64,000 nucleotides of DNA from Paramarasmius palmivorus. Its lineage: Eukaryota > Basidiomycota > Agaricomycetes > Agaricales > Marasmiaceae. Both the position numbers and the translations under genes were made by a program. Position 1 is the stretch's first letter. Each line of letters begins with the position of its first letter. The stretch lies in NCBI GenBank assembly GCA_037176845.1, contig JAYKXP010000040.1:124001-188000 (forward strand). Direction: 5' to 3'. The notes under the pieces were generated by a model. It saw only the letters and a program-made list of their open reading frames with translations, was not told the origin of the DNA and did not search any database. Positions 10,958 to 20,472 of this stretch are shown one piece after another.

Positions 10958-11969
10958 ATGATTCAGTTCAAACTACTCTTCATGTGAGTCGCAATCTTTG
11001 CTAAAATGGCATTTCTGAATCGTATCATGCTAATTCTTAGGTGGATTAACATTGTCAATGCATTGGTGCTTATGGATGTCAATCCCAAAGTGATATCCTC
11101 AATAAATCCAGAGTTTTTCGTACAATGTCAGCACGACAAAAGCGATTCGAAGCTCGGCCCCTTTCGGATACAACTACAAGCGAGTAAAAACGACAGAGAC
11201 AGTGTCGTTGGACATCAAACAATTGATCAAGATGCAAATTGCTCTTCGCCTATTCGCATCACTTTTGACGCTGGCCTGATGTCAACTGGGTATGTTATCT
11301 CCAGATTGGACTGAGGGTTCTTACTCAAAACACATAGATCCTTTGACATCGAAATAATGACAAAGAATGTTTTGTAAGTCACTAAATGATATTACAACTC
11401 GCCACTGATTCATATTATCAGTGGCGACATAGACAACCACTTCAAGCCACTGCTACTCGCAACTAGTGGTCCTATCACTACGACAAAGTATGTTCATTGA
11501 CTGCCGCAGCGTTGCAGAGTCTCAAAGGCGGTCGATGATCAGTGCAGAGGGTATACCTCAGACACCTACGACTCAGTCCATTCTGCCCACTGGCATTCCC
11601 ACGAAGAAACATACGGAATCTTTACCGAACAAAACGGCTCTCATTGCTGGCACAGTCGTAGGAGCTACGGTACTCCTGGTATTGATAGCATTATGGCTGT
11701 ACTGGCGGTGGCATAAGCTTCGTAGGAGGCATCGCATGAACATTGGCCCGTACCAAGTCACACCAGCTTCGAAAATCCAGCAAAGGCAAAAAGGATATTT
11801 GTTGACGACACCAAATGGTCGTAACGGTGATCGGTACAGATGGAGGCTTCGAGTTGCGTCAGATACGGGTAGTGGCCAGTCGCCAGCATTGCGCCCAAAC
11901 CATGAGTTTCACGATTCTAGTGTTGTTGACCGTGACCCGCCGCCCAGTTATTATACTTCCCCGCAATGA
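10958..11969 (+). CDS. Single-pass type I membrane protein (267 aa, five exons)
   Basis: Exons are 10958-10983, 11041-11289, 11338-11373, 11422-11487 and 11543-11969; all junctions use GT/AG and keep frame (804 coding bases). The N-terminus MIQFKLLFMWINIVNALVL is a signal peptide. An extracellular domain of about 130 residues follows, then a Thr/Ser/Pro stalk, one membrane helix near residues 165-187 (TALIAGTVVGATVLLVLIAL), a WRWHKLRRRHR stop-transfer cluster and a polar cytoplasmic tail ending DPPPSYYTSPQ. This architecture is common in Agaricomycetes, and the protein at 53289-54241 has the same plan. No catalytic domain is recognised. A sensor, adhesin or wall-associated role is a guess. 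Confidence 0.8.
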
Positions 11970-12065
11970 TTGTGTATATTCCGATGATATTCTCCAAATG
12001 CCGTGACATTCATACTCGTTTCTCTTATATTATCGCACGTACATTAATAACACATGGGAGTTTCC

Positions 12066-12145
12066 CTGACCAGATTTTCCTGCCATGGAATCTTCCAGAA
12101 CCTTGAGGACATTAATGACTGCTCAAAAGCTATCATACACCCATT
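12066..12145 (+). repeat. Short duplicate of 28238-28322
   Basis: CCAGATTTTCCTGCCATGGA... to ...CTGCTCAAAAGCTATCATAC matches the 28.24-kb segment, with a 3-base difference around 'AATGACTGCTC'. The block is about 80 bases and its origin is unknown. An open frame starting inside it (12085) is not supported as a gene. Confidence 0.65.
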
Positions 12146-12149
12146 TACT

Positions 12150-13550
12150 CCTGGTCTATGGCACGCAAGAATCTAGTCTAATAATCGCTTTACCCGTAAA
12201 GCTTCTAGTTCTATGCTGTCCGACCTTTAATGAGTCGCACTATGCGACCCTTCCGAGTCTCTGGAGAACGGATATAACAAGTTTTGAGTCGAGAGAGGTC
12301 ACCACAAAGGTCACACGCAGAGTCTGTACGGCCGCGGACTGTATGCACCACGAACAGAGCAGTTCGAATAGGAACAATGACAATATAATTCCTATCAGCG
12401 GAGTCATTTATAGCATTCACGATTGCTGCACAATAATGCGGGGATCACTTCGCGTAAGGGGTAATGATGTAGATGGGTGGTTGCTTGCTTGGACTCTATC
12501 TTTCTGTAACTTCTTCAAGTATTCTGACGACATAGGCATTGGAGACGCTCCGCAAGTCCTTACTTGACATCGTAACGCATAACTATCACGAGTCTAAAGT
12601 ACGACCATAGCTGTTAGCCCACCACCGTCAGGCCCGCAGCACGTCACCGGGTCACTGTTAGAGTCCCACACCGACAACCCTCGCTTTTGATATCGGATTA
12701 TCCGGAATCTCCTTATGACTTCAGAAATCGACAATCGGAAAGAATGACCACATCGAAGTAATTAAGAACACCCACCACAGGACATTTATGCATATCCACA
12801 GAAGTACCCCTTGTGCGCCTGATAACAGTCGTCAGTGAACTGAGGGTATTCCTTCTGTGCTAATACATTCAAAACGAAACATAGAATATTGCAGCGATCA
12901 AAAGCCCGGCGAGATCGTAAGTGATACTATGTAGAACGGAGGTGACATCGCAATCCGCCAAAGGCACCATGCGGAGGGAAAGAGCAGGGAATTAAACCAC
13001 TGTAATAGTCATTTTATAATAATACGACTCGGAGTAAGTCCTATATAGAGTGAATGACACTCGCTCGATCATCTTCGGCTTGGCAACCTCCATCAGTTTG
13101 TTTTGCAGCAAAGGCAATGCACGCGATGGAATTACCATAACATTGTCCCCCCATTTCGAAGATACCACGTTCAACAATACAATCTTAGCATCGGGACAGT
13201 TATAGCAGAACGAAAGTGTAACCTACCAAGCTGTACGCAATTCATGAAGCGAAGCCTTGCAGAAGTGGAGCCAAAAAACCCTTGAACGACGCAGTTACGG
13301 TGACACGACACTGGTTCTTATACCAAATTCTTGTACAGATATCTACGGCTTAAGGGTTTTCAATACATCGGGCACCATGTCCTGAACCTGCTTCCACGAT
13401 TCCCTCGAAGAAATCTCATTCCACCGTCTTCACACATGTCAGTCAGCTTTCACTTGTTCTTGTGACAATCGAAACTCACACATACCTAGCAACATTAGGT
13501 CCTTTGGTGCTCACAATATTGCTCCCTGCCTGCGTAATCCGGCCTGCAGA
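12150..13550. other. No gene recognised
   Basis: Open frames exist on both strands but none shows a domain, conserved splice pattern or paralogue in this window. Confidence 0.4.
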
Positions 13551-13559
13551 GGGGAGATG

Positions 13560-14156
13560 GAATAAATCTGCCAGGGTAAGTTCCTTGATCCACAGTCAGA
13601 ACTATTGCCAATTGATGATTTCTTCACACGTACATCCCCAGCCAGATACCGGTGTTTCCCCAAAATAGTCTCGTATCCATCCAGCGTTCCCGAGAATCCA
13701 GCGATCGCAACATCGAATTTAGCTTGGTTGAACGGGACTCCTAGCAAGCTACGGCACGTTAGAATCGATATCGCGGACCATGACGGCCATTTGTAATGGA
13801 CTAGCACCTACATATCACTCAGCATGTGTTCTACCTTGTGTGCACTTGGACTAAATTCTGTCGTTTCGATTGAAACAGCTTGCTCGAAAAGTGCTGTAGC
13901 TCGAACGTCGCTCTTGACGGAGAAAGCCTTGTGATAAGTTCTCGAAGATGAAGTCGGAGCAAATGGAATATAGGATATATGGGACTTTTCCAAATGGATG
14001 GTTCTCCTTGTAAGCCACCGTCTTGTGCTCTGCCACGTCGGGAAATAAAAATAAATTGACTTCAATGAACTCGTAAGGGATCTTCTTCTCGATGAGGACA
14101 ACTTCCACTGTTGGAGTGGCTGTCGTCAAACGGGATCCGTACAGTTTGAGGACCAT
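13560..14156 (-). pseudogene. Glutathione S-transferase (phi/GTT-like), probably decayed
   Basis: The start at 14156 reads MVLKLYGSRLTTATPTVEVV and continues to HPFGKVPYI, which is the thioredoxin-fold N-terminal domain of fungal GSTs including the cis-proline region (VP). The next part of the fold (normally the 'DDG..LYES' glutathione-binding turn) is not present in recognisable form. Sequence resumes with ATALFEQAVSIETTEFSPSA and later FDVAIAGFSGTLDGYETILG and KHRYLAGD, the C-terminal helical domain. Frames shift between these blocks and a junction after LAGD leads to a stop in phase. I therefore read it as a multi-exon GST gene that has lost pieces. GSTs conjugate glutathione to electrophiles in the cytosol. 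Confidence 0.65.
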
Positions 14157-14161
14157 CTCGA

Positions 14162-15529
14162 GAGATGAAATGGGTCGAATCTACTTCCCTTTCGTTCGCT
14201 CCTATATAACCTTCCTTAGGGACCCTATCTGGCACCTTTCTTTCTAGATACTAGCGGTCGCAGATTAACCGGAATGGTATGGTATCTTTAGTCATGCCTA
14301 TCCAACATCTGTCTCCTGTCCCGCAGAGGAGAATAAGCGTTGTTCTACTCTTAGTATTGCCACTTGCCAGCTTCCAAGAGTCCAACTTCGTCTAATCAGG
14401 AGCTTTTAATACCTTGGCATCTTTGTAGCACGGTAATGCCTATCAACTACCCCTTTGAAGTCACGAGGGTTTGTTATGAACAAGCTCATTGGACACTCAC
14501 TAATCCTCTTACTCAGATTCTTAGTTACCTTCTTGTTCGTCGCGTGTTCACAGGGAGCACATTGATATTCATCTATGTTATAGGGATAACACTGAGCACA
14601 CAGATAGCTGCAGGAGTAAGATGGTCACCAAGGTACATCGCACAGAAGACAAGAAGCCTGATTCGTTCTAGGCGGAGGAGAACAAGCATTGGAGTAATTT
14701 GGTCATGACGCCTAATTATCAGATTCCAATGTTCGCTAGTTCAGGTCCTCCATTGCAACGCTATATGTATACTGTAACACGTCAACGATAGTCGGTTTCC
14801 CTCCTTCTCCGCCACTCATCTCTTCGGCTCTGTACGCTAAGTACTTACGACGTTTCCGTCATGTTGAGAGCACACCAAAGAGACCACGAAGATCAAAGAC
14901 CACCCACTTAGGATCGAGCTTCGCGTCACAGTCACCATTAAACTCAGTATCAGCATCTCCCTTGTTAGATCTGTGCCGTTTACTTGAACCTGAATTATTC
15001 GTATCATCATTCAGTCCGCGTACAAAACATCAAAAGCTGGTCAGAAGAAATTGCAAAAAAAATGTGGCGCATAAATGGTACGTGATAAACCTTGGTCTGA
15101 AACCACCTGATCGCTATCAAACGAATGGTATCGATTGTGCTCAAAGTAAAAATGAAGCTCCTTGCTTGGAAACGGGATGAGCGCGCACCTCTTGGTATAT
15201 TTTCGCAGGCATCGCGTCTACGGTCTTTATAGTCTCGATCCTGACCATCGGATGGTCCTAACGAAGCATGCAATCGTCAATGATGACCGTAGCGAAGGAA
15301 GACTAATCCACATACCGCCACTTGAGAGCTTGACCGTCCGTCGCCTAATTTAAACAGGCTACCACCACCGGATCCGAGTATACTTGTGTTGCTGGTTCGT
15401 GAGGTGAGACGAGATGGCGTCGAGTTGTAGTCTGAGACACTTTCCCCTCGAACATATTGCCGGGCATTCAAATTCACCAGTAACGTGTTCACGTAAATGT
15501 TGCACAGGGGGATCTCTGTGGAGGGGAAA
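14162..15529. other. No gene recognised
   Basis: The largest frame (14364-14708, plus) has one hydrophobic run and an Arg-rich end but no splice-supported extension or known family. Confidence 0.4.
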
Positions 15530-15818
15530 TGTGGATACTCGAGGTGACTGCTCCGATCTGTAGATAAGTCAATACGGGGTATACGTCAAACGGCGAAGAG
15601 GTAAAACACACGATATCCCGTTCAAACACAGAGACCGTGTGCGTAGCTTCGGAGAAAACGACCCCTCATCCAGTTTGATGCGTCGTGTAATTGTACCATA
15701 CGGCGGAGAAGTGGATGTGTGGAATTTGAAGGCCGTGGGCACGACTTAAGGGAAAGCCGCGGAGAAAATAACCCCTTCCAAAACGTCGTTCAAAGACCCC
15801 AGCCAGGTGCAGTTCCAG

Positions 15819-16058
15819 TCAGCTCGCCGGTGAAGGGGAACGTAGGTGACTGGGTGAAACGCGGCGAGCGGGATGAGGACACGATGGTAGTAGAGGTGGG
15901 TCAATGGGAAGGGTATTTGGTAAGGACAGCGGAGAAGAGGAGTTGTTGAGTTCTGCGGAGAAGTCGGGATCGTGAATTGTAACGTGATGAAGTGATATAG
16001 GGTGACGTACCCCAAATCCGAAAACAGCTCTCCTACATGTTCCTTCCCGAAGAGTCAT
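15819..16058 (-). pseudogene. Module A family fragment
   Basis: Frame MTLREGTCRRAVFGFG then a donor and 'HVTIHDPDFSAELNN', the best-preserved form of this exon pair in the window. Paralogous to 5295-5519. The function is unknown. Confidence 0.45.
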
Positions 16059-16237
16059 ACCGCAACGATGCGGCGGATAATGTCTTTAGCAGGGGGAGGT
16101 GTATCTATCGCCGGAGAGTAGAAAAGGGGCGCCAGATGTACGTAGCAGTAGTTTGTCTTTGATCCGTCTTATGCGCTGGTATTGCGGAGGGCGGAAGATC
16201 TCCGGGAGGCATGAGAGGATAGGGTGCTCAACTTGAT

Positions 16238-16438
16238 TTACCTGGGATCGTTTGTGGGGGAGAATGAGGCCAGGTGCTTCATGAGCTTGATATCGATCGG
16301 AAGACTGTATATAGCAGGAGGAAGCGGAGAAGGGGAGTCATTCAGGTCTGCAGAGAAGGTAAGATCATGGAGTTCAGTACGTGAGGAGCTGAGAGTGATG
16401 ACGGTGGACGTACCCAAGACCGAGGGAAGGCAGCTCAT
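16238..16438 (-). pseudogene. Module A family fragment
   Basis: Contains the 'DLNDSPSPLPPAIYSLPIDI' exon, matching 5616-5990 but shorter because of an internal deletion before LMKHLASFSPTN. Confidence 0.45.
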
Positions 16439-16855
16439 TTACATGTTCCTCCCCGACAGATTGTAAAGCAAGAGTAGGCAGACTTCACGATGCAGGGTGT
16501 CATGTATTCGGCAGAGGGAGTGTACCTGTAACCAGAGAATAGAGGATAAGAGTTTGTATGCTCGGGAGTGGCGGAAGACGTACATGAGTGGTTCCACCAT
16601 GCGTGCTAGTATCGAGTATTTCAGAAGGTCTCCGGCTCAACTTGTTTCAACTTGGGTTGTTTGTGAGGAAGAATGAAGCCAGAAAACTTGATGTAGGATA
16701 GTCGACGTGGTCGGTGAGCTTGACGTCTGTTATGACTCGATCAGACGGATTCCGAGGCTGTTATGCTACCATGCTACATCTTTTAGTTTTATCTTTCACT
16801 TGAACAGGGTTTGGAGGACTCACTATGAACAAACGACTAGGATTGGGCTTATCGA

Positions 16856-16918
16856 CGATGGATGCGAAACGGTGAAGAGAGGTGTGACATGTCACTGTCA
16901 CCAGTCACTTCGCTTGAC
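16856..16918 (-). promoter_or_regulatory. Module A box (copy 3)
   Basis: GGTGAAGAGAGGTGTGACAT followed by GTCACTGTCACCAGTCAC. Confidence 0.5.
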
Positions 16919-17342
16919 GGTGCATGACGTAACGCGCGCATTCTAAAGTTGCTCTTCGACCACGACGGTCTCTAGCTCTCAGCCTTTCAGTCTCCAAGTG
17001 GTTCTCCTGGGGTCTCCTTCATTCCTTCATCATTGGCGGTGGTAAATCGAGGTGCAATCACTCTAAGGAGTCTCTGTCACAATGCGAAGACCAGCGGCAA
17101 TCGCCGATCGGTTTACGCATACAACTACGGAAGAGTCTAAATGAACGAGAAGAAAATTCGAGCTGCGCTTCTGTCAGTCTACCTACGAATCTTCCTCCGA
17201 CTTACAGTCAACAGCAACTGCGGAAAAGTCTAAATGAACGAGGTGAACCTTATCAAATTTCGGCTTTATTCGATATATGAACCTCTCCTCATGCTACATA
17301 CTCGCAAGTCGGATCGTTTCCTCACCCCATCCAACTACCCCA

Positions 17343-17915
17343 ATGACTCAGTATCGGAGCTCCAAACCCTCTTTCTTTGACTTTGACAAAGACGGCCTCG
17401 AAGTCAAAATCGCAGAAAATACCCCCGGGATTGGGTTCGTCGCTGCCATACTTCATTTATGGAACGGTGACCAGGTTCGCATCCCATACCCTTTTATACG
17501 TCCTTTGTGCTAACTATTCTCAAAGGATCAATGGTATCGAGCTCTTGCACGCTGCACCAACTCCACCACCGTCACCATCGGCTCTCTCCTTGGCGTCACT
17601 CTCGGCGGTCCTCTAGCTGCAATTTTGGGAGCAGGAATTGCGACACCAATCGGGATATTGCTCGAAAAGTTCTTTGCAGGGAAAATCACGAGCCAAACTA
17701 TCCGGGGCAAGCTCGGAAACGCAGATGGGTGGCGATGCTTCTTCGACATTGCGAAGAACATGTTCCTTGCTGGTATTGCAGCTGGTATTGCGAAGCAAGT
17801 GCAATCGGGAATTGGAGGGTGGCTGCTGACGTGGCCGATCAAAATGTGTGTATTCATGTTTCTGGGGTCGAAAATGATGATGCTAATGAGGTGTGATAGG
17901 TTCTTTAGCATGTAA
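17343..17915 (+). CDS. Small glycine-zipper membrane protein (173 aa, two exons)
   Basis: Exon 1 is 17343-17474, intron 17475-17525 (GTTCGC...CAAAG) and exon 2 17526-17915. Paralogue of 6908-7499 with the same intron position. The N-terminus MTQYRSSKPSFFDFDK precedes TPGIGFVAAILHLW. Exon 2 opens DQWYRALARCTNSTTVT and continues into SLLGVTLGGPLAAILGAGIA, a run of small residues every fourth position. Two further hydrophobic helices follow (MFLAGIAAGIAKQ and the WLLTWPIKMCVFMFLG end). Divergence from the 6.9-kb copy is spread through the protein while both frames remain open, which suggests both were maintained. Role unknown; a membrane location is inferred. Confidence 0.75.
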
Positions 17916-18231
17916 AGGTCGGCTCGTATAAAGATAGGGGAGGAGGAGTGAGAAAACAATAGTTCGTTGAATGTATCTCTATTAAGTCCTTATTGGAGGC
18001 TTTATGGAGACCTGTACTGTATACCTTTTACCATAGCCATCTTGATACGCAAGTCCCAATTTCCGTTACCTGCACTGCGCCATCGAAGCACTGAGCAGTA
18101 ACGCATGCTGGGGTTTGCCTTTTGTATAACTGTTTATCACTATATCCGACCCATTTCGCGGTTCAGGATATCCGAATTTCAACCATACTCGTACAAGGTT
18201 GCATGTGTTTCAGAAGGTGTGGAGATACAAG

Positions 18232-18590
18232 TTACGACGGAGGACGTACCCAGGGCCGGTGAAAGGTAGCTCCCCTACGTGTTCCTTCTCGATGAGTCAT
18301 ACAGCAGGAGTAGGCGATCCTCACGATGCAATGTATGATGTCTTGAGCAGAGGTCGTGTATCTGTAACCAGAGAATAGAGTTTGTATGCAGTATGCTTGG
18401 GAGAGGCGGAAGACATACATGATAGGATCAATCCCAAGCGCTGGTATCGAATGGGGCGGAAAGCCTCTGGCTCAACCTCAAAATTGATTTGCTTACGGTT
18501 ATTTGTGGAGGAAATTGGGCCTAGAAAACCGGATCTAAGATCGCCGAGGTGCTTGATGAGCTTGAGAAAGGTTGACGTCTTGTGAAACAC
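18232..18590 (-). pseudogene. Module A family fragment
   Basis: Exons with CMTHREGTRRGATFHRPW before a GTACGTCC donor, and an adjoining exon with FLKLIKHLGDL. Counterpart of 7858-8121. Not intact. Confidence 0.4.
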
Positions 18591-18697
18591 ATTCTAAGGC
18601 TTTCGTGCTACTATGTTCCATGTTCTAGTTTGATCTTCCACATGAAAAGACTTTTGAGAGCTCACCGGGGACAAACGACTACCATCGGGCTTATCAG

Positions 18698-18760
18698 CGA
18701 TGGACGTGAAATAACGAGGAGGGGTGTGACATGTCACTGTCACTAGTCACTTCGCTTGAC
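18698..18760 (-). promoter_or_regulatory. Module A box (copy 4)
   Basis: GATGGACGTGAAATAACGAG then GGGTGTGACATGTCACTGTC. Confidence 0.5.
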
Positions 18761-19278
18761 AGCACATCACGTCACGCGCATCCCAAGCTTGCTCTGCAAC
18801 CATGACGAGCTCGAGCTCGCCTTCATGGTACTTTGATACATGCACGAAGTCCATTGACCTTTTTCCTCTACAAATAAGCAATATAATGCACTAAACACGG
18901 CCAGACGTGCAAGTTACCTCGTGGGATCTCCATTCCTTCAGCGTTTGCGGTTGTGACTCGAGGCGCAAATCCGACAAGTACTTCGCTACATATCTTGAGT
19001 ACATCCCGGAGTGCTGAAAAGGTGTATCTTGGTTGTTCTGGAAAAACTCAGTAATCCGCCAACTTCACAGTGAGGCAGATGGATGTCAACAGTCAAGCTG
19101 TGTTGATTCTCACTGGTTTACACTAGTCTCCTATAAGCAGACCGTCATACCTTTTTGAGGGGATGAGGGCTCTATGACTGTCTGCTAGCAAACTTGGGCC
19201 AACAAGGGACCAGGGTGTGTCATGTCACGTTACCTTCCCATGGCCCAAGACACGTCCAAAATGTCATACCGATAAGAC

Positions 19279-20158
19279 ATGTTTTTCAAATACAATACAC
19301 GTTTTTTACCCACATTTTTGTTGACCAAGACATTCAAATTCTTCTCTGAAGATGGCTTCAAGCTCATCAAGAAGATCATCCACGAAAACATCAATGAAGA
19401 GCCACATGATCATCAGCTAGAGGTCGTTGCCAAAGCTTTAGATCATGTTGATGTCTTGTCTGTTGTACATACGGGTGCAGGAAAGTCAGGGTATATCTAC
19501 ATGACTCTGACTGTTATCCTTTCGATTCTACGTGATCCAGTTCTCTGTCCAGAGGCTCAATTTACTCCAAATCCTATGGTGGTTGTTGTATGTCCCACAA
19601 CAGCCCTTGAAGATGACCTTGTAAGTATGGGTGATTCGATATCATTGATCACTGTGTCTCAGCTCTTAAGATGAATCAGTACAATATCCCTGCAATTGCA
19701 ATCAACAAGAAAACCAAAGAAGGCTACGAGGCCCAACAAGAAGACATTTTCAGATCGCACATACTGGGTTCAACGTTATCCTTGTTACTCCAGAAATGTT
19801 GTCTGCGTCTTCATTTGGATGGTTTATCAACTTACCCGAAATTGTTCCCCAGCTGTTTGCCCTGATGATTGATGAAGTCCACCTTTTGGATACTTGGGGA
19901 ACTGTGTTTCGCCCAGAGTACGCGCAGATTGGGCACCTGAGGAAAAGGTTTCCAGAGCATACAGTCATGGTCACCTTTACTGCAACTTTACGTGCAAGAA
20001 AACCACGTGACAATGTAGGTCGTTTTCTGGGTCTCCATCCTGGGAGGTTCCACTTTGTACATCGGTCCAACGCGCGTTACGAAGTGCATTTGACAGTCAA
20101 GCAATTCCCACATGGATCCCAAAGCAATCGTCTAGAAAGGAAAAACGAGATAGATTAA
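19279..20158 (+). pseudogene. RecQ-like superfamily 2 helicase, truncated and frameshifted
   Basis: The first exon (to 19620) has motif I as HTGAGKS and motif Ia as CPTTAL. A GTAAGT donor and an intron to 19670 follow, then MNQYNIPAIAINKKTKE. Near 19755 the frame must shift by one base to continue as GFNVILVTPEMLSASSFGW, then motif II as DEVH and motif III as TFTATL. The sequence stops at 20158, just after the first RecA-like domain, so motifs IV-VI are absent. SF2 helicases unwind nucleic acid using ATP; this one cannot be functional as read. RecQ-type genes are multicopy in many Agaricomycetes and in some fungi sit near telomeres. The gene begins about 170 bases past the end of R1 copy 2. 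Confidence 0.75.
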
Positions 20159-20159
20159 A

Positions 20160-20472
20160 GGCAGTCGTATCCACGTATCAGCCAAAGGCCCTGAAAATCG
20201 GATAAAGGACCGAGGAATAGGGTAAAGATTCCGGATTTAGGCAAAAGCGGCTCAAAGCAAAACCAACTGTTTTGCTGATGTGGACAACCGGACCATTCAT
20301 GCTTACAACCATAAGGCAGAGGGAGCCATCATGCATCAGCGCCAACGATATGGAAGCATGACGTTCCCGGGATCTCTAAAAGGCATTTGCTAACTGCAGA
20401 ATTACGCTATGGGATTTATGATTATTGAGCAATGTTACGCATAAATGTCGCAGTCTTATCATCCCACCTATT
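20160..20472. other. Intergenic, nothing recognised
   Basis: About 310 bases between the helicase relic and the GH76-like stop codon. I see no gene. Confidence 0.5.

Larger units (their letters stand above)
15530..19110 (+). repeat. Segmental duplication R1, copy 2
   Basis: Same-orientation copy of 4960-8895, about 10.5 kb downstream of it. It includes the glycine-zipper gene 17343-17915, module A fragments and the same flanking sequence up to the point where copy 1 and copy 2 diverge, near 19110. It lacks the copy-1 segment 8449-8689. Confidence 0.85.

Noticed and set aside
12085..12567. 160-codon plus-strand open frame
   Set aside because: Its start lies in an 80-base dispersed duplicate also found at 28.24 kb, and the rest shows no features.
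14364..14708. 114-codon frame with one hydrophobic stretch
   Set aside because: No splice-supported extension, no homologue in the window, no recognisable family.
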